Positions 10,782-17,777 of a stretch of DNA of 64,000 nt are shown here, in pieces; the first letter of the stretch is position 1; the number at the start of each line of letters is the position of its first letter. Origin of the DNA: Facklamia miroungae (GTDB taxonomy: Bacteria; Bacillota; Bacilli; Lactobacillales; Aerococcaceae); assembly GCF_012396555.1 (NCBI RefSeq), contig NZ_JAAXPS010000004.1, positions 1-64,000 on the forward strand. Direction: 5' to 3'. The translations under genes were made by a program, and so were the position numbers. The notes under the pieces are model-generated. The model was not told the DNA's origin. It did no database searches and worked only from the letters and a program-made list of their open reading frames with translations.

Positions 10782-11402
10782 TTAGCTAGATGCTTTTACA
10801 GACTGTAAAATCCAATAGCCTTTAGAACGTTCAACTTCGCAAACATTACCGAATTTTTCTTCCATAAATTTCTTCATACTGGGTGCCCCTTGTTTTTTTT
10901 GAATAACTAACCACAATTGACCCTCTTGCAAAAGGGCTTGATGAGCTTGAAGGACAAATTGTTGAATGACAGTCTTTCCTGCTCGAATCGGTGGGTTGGT
11001 CAAAACAAAGTTATAGGCCCTATCAAAAGAATGAGATAAGGCATCTCCTTGAATGAAATCACAATTTGTAACTTGATTAAGTCGAAGGTTCTCTTTAGCT
11101 AAATTAATGGCACGTTCATTGATTTCAATACCACTCACTTGCAACATGGGAAATTGGTCGGCAACCGAAATCGAAATAGGCCCATAACCAGAGCCTAATT
11201 CTAAGACTGTTCCTGCATTTAAAAGTGGACTATTATGGCTTACAAACGTTTCGATAAGCAACCGTGATCCATAATCAACTCTACCTTTTGAAAAGACACC
11301 TGCATCGGTATAAAAACGATATGATCGATCTATGAGTTGAGTTTCAATACAATGCTCATCGTGAGCGCTTTGTGGCCGATGACTATAGTAATGATCAGAC
11401 AT
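10782..11402 (-). CDS. Class I SAM-dependent methyltransferase, YbxB/RsmC-like
   Basis: This 206-aa protein is probably an RNA methyltransferase. The SAM-binding motif I is LELGSGYGPIS at about residues 68-78, with the acidic ribose residue in GIEIN. The catalytic motif is LTNPPIRAGK at about residues 134-143, the NPP(Y/F/I) signature of N-methyltransferases acting on nucleobases. The length fits the one-domain YbxB family, while full RsmC has two domains. In many Firmicutes ybxB sits between rplL and rpoB. Here the gene is still within that interval, but other genes separate it from both neighbours. The target base cannot be told from sequence. Confidence 0.8.
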   Translation of the reverse strand: MSDHYYSHRPQSAHDEHCIETQLIDRSYRFYTDAGVFSKGRVDYGSRLLIETFVSHNSPLLNAGTVLELGSGYGPISISVADQFPMLQVSGIEINERAINLAKENLRLNQVTNCDFIQGDALSHSFDRAYNFVLTNPPIRAGKTVIQQFVLQAHQALLQEGQLWLVIQKKQGAPSMKKFMEEKFGNVCEVERSKGYWILQSVKASS

Positions 11403-11438
11403 TCAATTCACTCCTAACTGAGTTTAATCTTATACATC

Positions 11439-11468
11439 TTAACATTATTGATAAAAAAGTGATATAAT
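11439..11468 (+). promoter_or_regulatory. Candidate promoter for the thioredoxin-like lipoprotein
   Basis: TTAACA (11439-11444), an 18-bp spacer and a perfect TATAAT (11463-11468) lie about 120 bp upstream of the gene. The -35 is only a partial match. Confidence 0.45.
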
Positions 11469-11596
11469 TTATCCATCCTTATCTCATTACCAAATATAAT
11501 AATCATTTTAATTTTATTTGGCATAGGACTGACTTATTATAATCGGATTCTTAATAAAAATAAAGACTACTAACAAAAATCAGAAAGGGAATTTAA

Positions 11597-12205
11597 ATGA
11601 AAAAGTTTAATAAATTAATTCTCCTATTAGCATCAGCAAGTCTATTTGCTAGCGCGTGTCATATGTCTGATGCTAAAAACCAAGCTGAACCCAATAAAAC
11701 AACTAGTCATGCTGAAAAAACAACTGAAATAAATGAACTTGTTTCTTTTGAAGAAGATACAAAACTTCTTAAAATGGAGCCAAAACTTAAAGAAAAAACA
11801 TATAAACAGTTAGACCAAATGGAAAGTTATTCGGAAGATCCCATTATTTCTCCGCACTCAATGTCAAATATCCAAACTATTGAGGATCAAAAAGCTTATG
11901 AAAATGTAATCAAGGCCTCCTATCACTCTCCCCAACTAATTTATATTGGATTTAACGAGTGCCCCTATTGCCGAAATTTTTTACCTAAGCTCAATCAGCT
12001 TGCAAAAGAATTAAGTTTAACTTACTATTATTATAATACTAATGAAAGAGTAAATGACAATAATTTCCGAGACCTCGTGGATAACTACTTTAAAGTTTCA
12101 ACCGTTCCTCAACTCTTCTTGATAAAAGATGGACAGATAGATAGAAAACTAGAAAATACAAACTCCATGGCTGAATTAGAAGCTTTTCTATTAGCGGCTA
12201 AATAA
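11597..12205 (+). CDS. Exported thioredoxin-fold lipoprotein
   Basis: This 202-aa protein has an N-terminal signal ending in FASAC, with C21 as the likely lipid-modified cysteine; the lipobox is slightly atypical. A polar linker runs to about residue 95. A thioredoxin fold follows, with the active site CPYC at residues 122-125 and the cis-proline in STVPQLFLI near residue 171. It resembles the small thioredoxin-like proteins called bacteriocin transport accessory proteins, but here it is extended by a lipoprotein anchor. A role in disulfide or thiol chemistry at the cell surface is inference. It reads against the neighbouring genes, with its own ribosome binding site (AGAAAGGGA). Confidence 0.75.
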   Translation: MKKFNKLILLLASASLFASACHMSDAKNQAEPNKTTSHAEKTTEINELVSFEEDTKLLKMEPKLKEKTYKQLDQMESYSEDPIISPHSMSNIQTIEDQKAYENVIKASYHSPQLIYIGFNECPYCRNFLPKLNQLAKELSLTYYYYNTNERVNDNNFRDLVDNYFKVSTVPQLFLIKDGQIDRKLENTNSMAELEAFLLAAK

Positions 12206-12217
12206 TGAAATCAAAAC

Positions 12218-12248
12218 AGCGCCCTCAAATGATAATTTTGAGGGCGCT
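12218..12248. terminator. Bidirectional intrinsic terminator between convergent genes
   Basis: A 12-bp GC-rich stem (AGCGCCCTCAAA with its complement, 12218-12248) lies between the lipoprotein gene on the plus strand and the secreted-protein gene on the minus strand. The T-rich flank is clearer on the minus strand. Confidence 0.8.
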
Positions 12249-12272
12249 ATTAAACTCGATACTATTAATTAT

Positions 12273-13346
12273 CTACTCATTAGTAGATGATTCTCCAACT
12301 TCTTCAAGATCTAAGGTGGGATCTTCAAGCATTTCTTCGTCTTCTTTTGGCAACGGAGTCATCGTTACTTCTCGCTCAGTTTCTGAAATATCTGTTTGGC
12401 TAAAAATAAATTCCCCCGGAAACGCTTCTTCAACAGCAACTTGAATTTCATCGATAAATTCACCAGTTAATTCATCTGCCTTGACAGTATATGTATATTC
12501 TTTGCGATCTGCTTCATATTGAATTTCTAGTGTTTCTTCATCATAGGTAACAGCTTGCGTTTCACTTCCTGGACGAATGCCAAAAACAAGATCAAACGTT
12601 TCACCGACTTTAATCATTTCTCCAGCAACGAATAGGTCCGGATAAATTAAAAGTTGATGGTCTAAATATTCCTCTGCTTCTTCTTCGGTTTCAAATTCAC
12701 TGGACACATATAACAAAATATAACGTCCATCTTCTTCAACATCTTCAGCATAAGTTACTCGAACTAAGATAAAATCGTCTTCAATCACTTCTTTTTCAAC
12801 TTCAAACCGGTCTTTGGTCTCTTCGTCTTTTCCAATTAAGTCAATAAATTGATCTGCTTCTTCTTCATTAGTAAATACATTTGCGTTAAATGTAATAAAT
12901 TCACCTTCAAAAAGATCAATTTCTTCTATTTCCTCATTTTCATCCACCTCTACTTCACTTGTTTCAATCACTTCGATGTCTTGAGGACGATTAGAAGGTT
13001 GAGGTCGGATCGGAATATGTGGTTGAGATGGTCTCGGAGTAGGTTGAGATGGAGATACCTCCGTTGTAACCGTTGTTTCAACTAGCTCTATAGTCGTCTC
13101 TACAGTTTGTTCAACAGAAGTACTAACAACAGTTGTTGGTGTACCATTTTCTCCATCAGATGGGGTTGTAGTAGTTGGCGTTGGCGGTTCAGATTCTCCT
13201 GTTTCAGGGCCAGGATCTACTACCTCCTGAGTGGTCGGTTGAGTCTTGTCAGTATCTGATTCACTTTCATTTTGAGCAAAAACAGGATTAACCAGTCCGA
13301 CTGTTAAAACTGTTACCGCTAATAAATTAAAAATTCTATTTTTCAT
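12273..13346 (-). CDS. Secreted acidic protein of unknown family (paralogue of the next gene)
   Basis: I do not recognise this family. The start at 13344-13346 is supported by AAGGAAG and gives a classical signal peptide (MKNRIFNLLAVTVL, cleavage near VFAQ). An upstream in-frame ATG would add 12 residues but overlaps the preceding gene. After the signal come a Thr/Pro/Glu-rich spacer (about residues 25-135) and an acidic region. A folded domain of about 200 aa follows. That domain aligns with the downstream part of the neighbouring 333-aa protein: both have IYPDL or LYPDL, a PDL(F/L)V.GE block, and FPG(E/Q)F(I/K)F near the end. There is no LPXTG or C-terminal membrane segment, so it is probably released or held by other means. 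The gene lies 16 bp after its paralogue, so the two are one operon. Confidence 0.75.
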   Translation of the reverse strand: MKNRIFNLLAVTVLTVGLVNPVFAQNESESDTDKTQPTTQEVVDPGPETGESEPPTPTTTTPSDGENGTPTTVVSTSVEQTVETTIELVETTVTTEVSPSQPTPRPSQPHIPIRPQPSNRPQDIEVIETSEVEVDENEEIEEIDLFEGEFITFNANVFTNEEEADQFIDLIGKDEETKDRFEVEKEVIEDDFILVRVTYAEDVEEDGRYILLYVSSEFETEEEAEEYLDHQLLIYPDLFVAGEMIKVGETFDLVFGIRPGSETQAVTYDEETLEIQYEADRKEYTYTVKADELTGEFIDEIQVAVEEAFPGEFIFSQTDISETEREVTMTPLPKEDEEMLEDPTLDLEEVGESSTNE

Positions 13347-13362
13347 CTTTAAACTTCCTTTC

Positions 13363-14364
13363 TTAATGACGACGAATCCCACGAACTATTAGAATAATAC
13401 CAATAGCTACTAATACTCCTGCTAAAACAATTGTCATAATAGTAATATTTTGATCGGAGATACCCAAATTTATCAACTTTTCTTTAATTTGAATCTGATC
13501 AAAAAAATTATTTACTTTTGATTTTATTTGACTCCATAGACTTCCATCGTTATTAATAGAGCTTATTTCCCTAGTTTGAAATTTTTCACTCTCATTCAAA
13601 GGAATTTCAGATAATGTCACTTGGGTTTTACCTGCAACTGTTTTGGATTCAAATTTAAATTGACCAGGAAATCTTTCTTCAATTGCTGATTTATATGGAT
13701 CTTCTCCCGATTCAATTTCATAAACAAATGGTTCTCTTTGGGCATCATAAACTATTTCTTTCGTATCATAGTTAATATCAAATGCATCTGAATTAGAATG
13801 AATATTTAAGCCATACGCAAGGTCATATTTTCCGTTTTGAGGAACCAATTCGCCTTTAACAAGTAAATCTGGATAAAGAAAAAGATTATGTTCTAAAGCT
13901 TTTTGTGCTTGGTCTTGTCCTTCGATAGCGGCGCTGACATAAAAAACAATTAATTGTCTTTCTTTTTCAGCAGATTCTTTATAGGTTGCTTCAAGTAAAT
14001 AACGATTATCTTTTGAAACGTTTTCTAGACTTACTTGATCATTCAATATAGCATCATTCTTAACATATTCACTAAAATCTTCTAAAGATTCTAAGTTATC
14101 AAACTCGTTCAAGGAATAAACAACTATATTTGTTTCAAATAACCCTTTTTCTCTATTAGTTTGAGGGGACTGAGTATTTTTACTATTTTTTGCGCCATCA
14201 TCTCTCTCATTTGCAGATTTCTTTACCTTTTCTAGTTCTGAAGGAAGTGCGGGTTGTGGAACGAAAGTTTCGGATTCTGAATATGCAACAGTCGTCCTCA
14301 ACATAAATATAACTGAAAGAGTAGCTATAATTAGATAAAATATTATCCTTTCTTTTCTTGTCAT
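13363..14364 (-). CDS. Membrane-anchored extracellular protein of unknown family
   Basis: This 333-aa protein is not a family I recognise. It has an N-terminal signal or anchor (about residues 7-28, cleavage possible near VAYS). A polar linker covers about residues 30-75. An extracellular domain of about 210 aa follows, homologous to that of the adjacent 12273-13346 protein. A C-terminal membrane helix (about residues 308-328, ITIMTIVLAGVLVAIGIILI) ends in a basic RRH tail. The topology is therefore outside-facing with a C-terminal anchor. A good ribosome binding site (AAGGAGATCG) supports the ATG, and an extended -10 promoter is at 14394-14402. Having an anchored and an unanchored member side by side suggests a matched pair, but the function is unknown. 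Confidence 0.75.
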   Translation of the reverse strand: MTRKERIIFYLIIATLSVIFMLRTTVAYSESETFVPQPALPSELEKVKKSANERDDGAKNSKNTQSPQTNREKGLFETNIVVYSLNEFDNLESLEDFSEYVKNDAILNDQVSLENVSKDNRYLLEATYKESAEKERQLIVFYVSAAIEGQDQAQKALEHNLFLYPDLLVKGELVPQNGKYDLAYGLNIHSNSDAFDINYDTKEIVYDAQREPFVYEIESGEDPYKSAIEERFPGQFKFESKTVAGKTQVTLSEIPLNESEKFQTREISSINNDGSLWSQIKSKVNNFFDQIQIKEKLINLGISDQNITIMTIVLAGVLVAIGIILIVRGIRRH

Positions 14365-14393
14365 AATCGATCTCCTTAAAAGTTAATAACTAT

Positions 14394-14402
14394 ATTATAA
14401 CA
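14394..14402 (-). promoter_or_regulatory. Extended -10 promoter for the paralogous surface-protein operon
   Basis: The minus strand reads TGTTATAAT (14394-14402), an extended -10 element. There is no good -35. It lies about 30 bp upstream of the 333-aa gene. Confidence 0.5.
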
Positions 14403-14440
14403 GGAATGTGCGGATTTTAATATTGAAAATCAAACAAAAC

Positions 14441-14468
14441 AAAAAAGAGCAAGCTTAGCTTGCCCTTT
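14441..14468 (-). terminator. Intrinsic terminator after the LPXTG gene
   Basis: The stem GGGCAAGC-TAA-GCTTGCTC on the minus strand is followed by six T residues. Confidence 0.8.
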
Positions 14469-14488
14469 TAAAATTTTAATTTTATAAA

Positions 14489-15379
14489 TTAAGCTTCTTC
14501 ACGTTTTTTAGCAACTAAACCTAAACCTGCTAATACTGATAAAGCAGCTGCTCCGTAGATAGCGAATGCTGAAGAATCACCAGTTTGTGGTAATTCATCT
14601 TTAGAATCTTTTTTGTCCGCTGGTTTATTTTCTTTTGTTGTTGTTGTTTCTTCTTTTGTTGTTTCTTCTTTTGTTGTTTCTTCTTTTGTTGTTGTTGTTT
14701 CTTCTTTTGTTGTTTCTACTGAATCTGTTACCATGAAAGTTTTAGTTTCAGCATCATATGTCCAGTTTAGTTCACCTAAACCATTACGTGCAACATATGC
14801 ATGGAAATATTCTTCAGCTGCTTCTTTATTTGCAGCGTCATATTCTGAAGTAATGTTAGTGTCTGCTGTTTTTACGACTAATTTGTATGTAAATAGTTCA
14901 GCAGGTTCTTCATCAGTAGCCATAAAAGTCATTGTGTCAAAATCATATGACCAATTTAAACCTTTTAATCCTTGACCTTCTACGTAATTGTAGAAATATT
15001 GTTCAGCTGCTTGCATACTTTTAGCGTCATATTCTGAAGTGATGTTAGTATCTGCTGTTTTTACGACTAGTTTGTATGTATATAATTTTTCTTCAACAAT
15101 AGTAGTAGTAGTAGATTCTTCTTCTACAATTGGAGTCGCAACAAATTTCCCTGATTCAGCATTAAAAGCCCAATCAAAATTTCCTAGTTCTTGTTCATTT
15201 ACAAAGTTTTTAAAGAATCTTTCTGCATTAGAAGCTTCTTCTGCTTCATGGAAAACTGAATGAACAACTTCACCTTTATCGTTTTGGATATCTAAAGAGA
15301 ATGTCTCTGCAAAAGCGGTTTGTGTCATTGCTGCAGTCATTGATAACGCTGCAACGGAAGCTAATAATAATTTTTTCAT
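14489..15379 (-). CDS. LPXTG wall-anchored protein with three protein G B-like repeats
   Basis: This 296-aa precursor has a signal peptide (cleavage near TAFA|ET, residue 24). Three domains of about 56 aa follow, at residues 26-82, 101-156 and 164-218. Then come a Thr/Lys/Glu repeat stalk (220-250), the sortase motif LPQTG (263-267), a hydrophobic stretch and the tail KKREEA. Each repeat fits the streptococcal protein G B (IgG-binding B) pattern. They open with TYKL, carry a helix with A-E-x-x-F-x-x-Y, then W-x-Y-D and T-K-T-F-x-V-T. Repeat 3 shows TYKLVV, AAEEYFHAYV, NWTYD and TKTFMVTD. The fold assignment is strong by eye; immunoglobulin binding is not shown, because several Fc-contact positions differ in repeats 2 and 3. 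The gene stands downstream of a VanRS-like pair and has its own promoter with direct repeats. Confidence 0.85.
   Translation of the reverse strand: MKKLLLASVAALSMTAAMTQTAFAETFSLDIQNDKGEVVHSVFHEAEEASNAERFFKNFVNEQELGNFDWAFNAESGKFVATPIVEEESTTTTIVEEKLYTYKLVVKTADTNITSEYDAKSMQAAEQYFYNYVEGQGLKGLNWSYDFDTMTFMATDEEPAELFTYKLVVKTADTNITSEYDAANKEAAEEYFHAYVARNGLGELNWTYDAETKTFMVTDSVETTKEETTTTKEETTKEETTKEETTTTKENKPADKKDSKDELPQTGDSSAFAIYGAAALSVLAGLGLVAKKREEA
14636..14718 (-). repeat. Tandem 15/18-bp repeats encoding the Thr-Lys-Glu stalk
   Basis: Units of 15 or 18 bp encode the series TTKEE or TTTTKEE. All unit lengths are multiples of three, so copy-number changes would alter stalk length without a frameshift. 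Confidence 0.8.
14726..14890 (-). repeat. Protein G B-like domain, repeat 3
   Basis: Encodes residues 164-218 of the LPXTG protein. It is the closest of the three to the protein G consensus in its last strands (WTYD, TKTFMVTD). It shares near-identical DNA with repeat 2 over the segment encoding TYKLVVKTADTNITSEYDA, which indicates recent duplication. Confidence 0.8.
14912..15079 (-). repeat. Protein G B-like domain, repeat 2
   Basis: Encodes residues 101-156 (TYKLVV, AAEQYFYNYV, NWSYD, MTFMATD). It differs from repeat 3 mostly in the helix and third strand, while the first two strands are identical in protein and almost identical in DNA. Confidence 0.8.
15134..15304 (-). repeat. Protein G B-like domain, repeat 1 (divergent)
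   Basis: Encodes residues 26-82. The first strands are diverged (FSLDIQN), but the helix NAERFFKNFVNEQ and the strands FDWAFN and GKFVAT keep the fold pattern. The helix is closer to the protein G Fc-binding helix than in the other two repeats. Confidence 0.65.
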
Positions 15380-15453
15380 TTATTATACCTCTTTCTTTTT
15401 TGTTTTTATTTTACTAATGCCGGTTGGAAGGCTACTTGCTTTCCTTATTTAAT

Positions 15454-15482
15454 ATATTAACAAATTACTAAAAACATTTCAA
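15454..15482 (-). promoter_or_regulatory. Promoter of the LPXTG gene
   Basis: The minus strand has TTGAAA (15477-15482), a 17-bp spacer and TAATAT (15454-15459), about 75 bp before the start codon. Confidence 0.7.
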
Positions 15483-15508
15483 GAGAATTCTTAATATTTT
15501 TTTAAAAT

Positions 15509-15527
15509 CTTTAGAATTTCTTTAGAA
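15509..15527 (-). promoter_or_regulatory. Direct repeats, candidate response-regulator site
   Basis: CTTTAGAA occurs twice at an 11-bp period (15509-15516 and 15520-15527), 26 bp upstream of the -35. One helical turn between direct repeats is the usual layout for OmpR-family regulators, and such a regulator is encoded next door. Binding is inference. Confidence 0.45.
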
Positions 15528-15580
15528 ATTTGAAATGAGTTAAATTAAAGTAAGCTTCAATCCTTTATCCGACACCCACT

Positions 15581-15630
15581 ATTATAAACAACCTTTAAAT
15601 ATAAGCAAGCATTTTTAAAGATTTTAAAGA
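15581..15630 (-). promoter_or_regulatory. Second, upstream promoter with a tandem 9-bp repeat
   Basis: The minus strand has TTGCTT (15603-15608), a 16-bp spacer and a perfect TATAAT (15581-15586). Immediately upstream, TTTTAAAGA is repeated in tandem (15613-15621, 15622-15630). It would add a leader of about 190 nt to the LPXTG gene. No gene lies in the 15380-15675 gap. Confidence 0.45.
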
Positions 15631-15675
15631 TACAGTTTAGTTTCAAATATTACAAGCATTGTAATAATTCATTAT

Positions 15676-16929
15676 TTAATGAGTGTCATCTTTTACTTTT
15701 GGGATTTCAACCCGAAAGACAAGGTCTTGATCTTCAACTATTCCATAAGCTACCCCTTGATGGAGGGCAACCATATTCCTTACAATCGCTAAACCTAATC
15801 CAGAACCTGGTCTTTGAGAAGTGCGCGAACTATCTGCTCGGTAAGACCTTTCGAAAACGCGTTCCAGATCTTCTTCTTTTAATAACTTTCCATTGTTGCG
15901 GAATTCAATTATAACCCAATTATTAGCTTTAATACTTTCAATTCGGTACTGATTGTAGCGAGTATATGCTTGATATTCTTGGCAGGTTAGTTCTTTAATT
16001 ATTATTTTTTGATAAGTGGCATTTTCACCGTATTTAAAAGTATTAGTAATAAAATTATTGAAGACTCTGACCATTTTTTCTGGATCTATTTCTAACACTA
16101 AGTCACTAGGTGATACTTGGCAGATCATTTCAACTCCAGCTTGCTTTGATTGCAAATTAAAGTCAGCAACCACCTGTTCAGTAAAAGGTTGCATAGCTAT
16201 TGGTTGTTTATTAACTTTTGCAGTTGTTTGTTGGGTAGAGGTATATTCAAAAAGATCATTAATTAATTCCTGCATACTTTTAGCCTTACTATAAACTGTG
16301 TTTAAATAGGATTCTAATTCTTCTTGAGTTATATCTGAACTATCTCTAATGAGCCTTAAATAACCAAGTATTGATGTAAGTGGCGTTCTTATATCATGAC
16401 CAATGTTATTCATCAATTCATCTTTCGTTTTTTCTGTTTCATCTCTTTCTTTAAAGGCTTGATTTATCGAATCCATAAGTGTATTTACATCTTGTGAAAG
16501 GGTCGCATAATCGCCGATCCCTTCTGTTGGAATTCTCAAATCATACCTTCCTTTAGCCATGGCAGAAATGTATTTGCGAATATACCGTAAAATAATGCGG
16601 TTTCTTTCATGGATATATCTAAATGTTACGATTACAAAAAGTGTAACGAGATAGAGACCAATTAGAATTTGATTACTTTTATTATACAGTGTATAAGCTA
16701 TTATACTATCTTTAAGATTTGTTTTAATTGTCCATCCTAAATTAAGAGTCAAAAAATTCAAAAGTTGTTGATAACCAAACATTAAAATTAGAAAAACGAA
16801 AGATACGGTTCCAGCTGCAATAAAGAGATTAATTGTCAATTCAACACAATCATTTCTATTTAATTTGAAACTACTAAAAGATGGTTTTAAGCCGCTCGTT
16901 TTTTTTACATCCTTATTTTTACTCTTCAA
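15676..16929 (-). CDS. Membrane sensor histidine kinase, VanS-like
   Basis: This 417-aa sensor has two membrane helices at about residues 33-52 and 87-104, enclosing a short extracellular loop of about 35 aa. A HAMP-like linker follows at about 105-160. The DHp domain carries the phospho-acceptor H178 in NIGHDIRTPLTS. The ATPase domain has the N box FNNFITNTFKYG and the G motifs with SGLGLAIV. The start is TTG at 16927-16929 and overlaps the end of the response regulator gene by 11 bp, so the two are translationally coupled. The small loop suggests sensing of a membrane or envelope signal. Its likely target is the adjacent LPXTG gene, from context only. Confidence 0.88.
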   Translation of the reverse strand: MKSKNKDVKKTSGLKPSFSSFKLNRNDCVELTINLFIAAGTVSFVFLILMFGYQQLLNFLTLNLGWTIKTNLKDSIIAYTLYNKSNQILIGLYLVTLFVIVTFRYIHERNRIILRYIRKYISAMAKGRYDLRIPTEGIGDYATLSQDVNTLMDSINQAFKERDETEKTKDELMNNIGHDIRTPLTSILGYLRLIRDSSDITQEELESYLNTVYSKAKSMQELINDLFEYTSTQQTTAKVNKQPIAMQPFTEQVVADFNLQSKQAGVEMICQVSPSDLVLEIDPEKMVRVFNNFITNTFKYGENATYQKIIIKELTCQEYQAYTRYNQYRIESIKANNWVIIEFRNNGKLLKEEDLERVFERSYRADSSRTSQRPGSGLGLAIVRNMVALHQGVAYGIVEDQDLVFRVEIPKVKDDTH

Positions 16930-17623
16930 TTTTGTAGCCTACTCCCCAAACTGTTTGGATCACCTTCTCGCCACCTGTTGCTTCTTCGATTTTATTTCTT
17001 AAGTTGCTGACATGAACCATGACTGTTTTAGTTGAAGAAGACTGACTATCTTTCCAAATATTCTCTAAAATATCTTCAGCAGACCAAACTTTTCCTCTCT
17101 CTCCAGCTAAAAGTTGTAGGATTTCATATTCCAGACCAGTCACTTTAATTTCTTTACCAGCTGAAGTCATCACTTGATGGGCTTTGAGATCAATCGTAAT
17201 TGCACCTAAGTTAATAGTATCTTTACTATTTTTTTTGGCTAATGTATGTGCGTTTACCCCTTGCCTTCTTAAGAGACTCTTTACTCGAGCTACAACTTCT
17301 AATGGTTCAAAAGGTTTTGTTACATAATCATCCGCACCAGCGAGTAAACCGCTGATCTTATCTGTCTGTGTTTGATTTGCAGAGATAAAGATTACTGGAA
17401 TATCTACATTTTCGTCTCGCATCCATTCTAATACTTCCATACCTGATTTTTCAGGCATCATAATATCTAATAGGGCAATATCTATTTCTGGATGCAGCTG
17501 GATGGTTTCTAAAGCCTCTTGTCCATTATTAGCAAGTAAACAGTCATATCCCTCATTTCGCATATAGATATGTAATAAATCAAGAATCGCTTTATCATCA
17601 TCTGCGATTAATACTTTAACCAT
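16919..17623 (-). CDS. OmpR-family response regulator, VanR-like
   Basis: The receiver domain (about residues 1-118) has the acidic pair in ADDD, the phospho-acceptor D53 in LLDIMMPEKSG, and the lysine in YVTKPF. The C-terminal winged-helix DNA-binding domain spans about residues 140-232 and ends with TVWGVGYKIEE, typical of the PhoB/OmpR subfamily. The start at 17621-17623 is supported by GAAGGAGA; an upstream ATG would place six extra residues across that ribosome binding site. It is the first gene of the pair with the histidine kinase. Confidence 0.9.
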   Translation of the reverse strand: MVKVLIADDDKAILDLLHIYMRNEGYDCLLANNGQEALETIQLHPEIDIALLDIMMPEKSGMEVLEWMRDENVDIPVIFISANQTQTDKISGLLAGADDYVTKPFEPLEVVARVKSLLRRQGVNAHTLAKKNSKDTINLGAITIDLKAHQVMTSAGKEIKVTGLEYEILQLLAGERGKVWSAEDILENIWKDSQSSSTKTVMVHVSNLRNKIEEATGGEKVIQTVWGVGYKIEE

Positions 17624-17725
17624 TCTTTCTCCTTCTTTCAAAATAATTTATGTTATCATCAATAATATTTTGTCTTTCTCTTCTATTATAGCTGAATGTT
17701 TATGATTTTTCTCTACTTATAGAAA

Positions 17726-17756
17726 AAAGCCTGACCAGTTTAAACTGGTCAGGCTT
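17726..17756 (-). terminator. Intrinsic terminator after rplL
   Basis: A perfect palindrome AAAGCCTGACCAG/CTGGTCAGGCTTT at 17726-17756 is followed on the minus strand by T residues. It separates the ribosomal operon from the two-component system. Confidence 0.85.
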
Positions 17757-17777
17757 TATGTTAGTCAGATTAAGAAA

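Noticed and set aside
12205-12444. Open frame of 79 codons after the thioredoxin lipoprotein
   Set aside because: It runs antisense over the end of the secreted-protein gene and through a terminator; Ser/Thr-rich shadow frame with no ribosome binding site of its own.
13363-14364. Sortase anchoring of the 333-aa protein
   Set aside because: The C-terminus has a hydrophobic helix and basic tail but no LPXTG-like motif before it, so it is read as a plain membrane anchor.
14636-14718. Short regular repeats that might look like a CRISPR array
   Set aside because: Units of 15-18 bp without spacers lie within a coding stalk; no cas genes are present. No CRISPR array was seen in the window.
14613-14975. 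Plus-strand Ser/Val-rich open frame opposite the LPXTG gene
   Set aside because: It is the reverse of the T/K/E codon repeats; low complexity is explained by the real gene.
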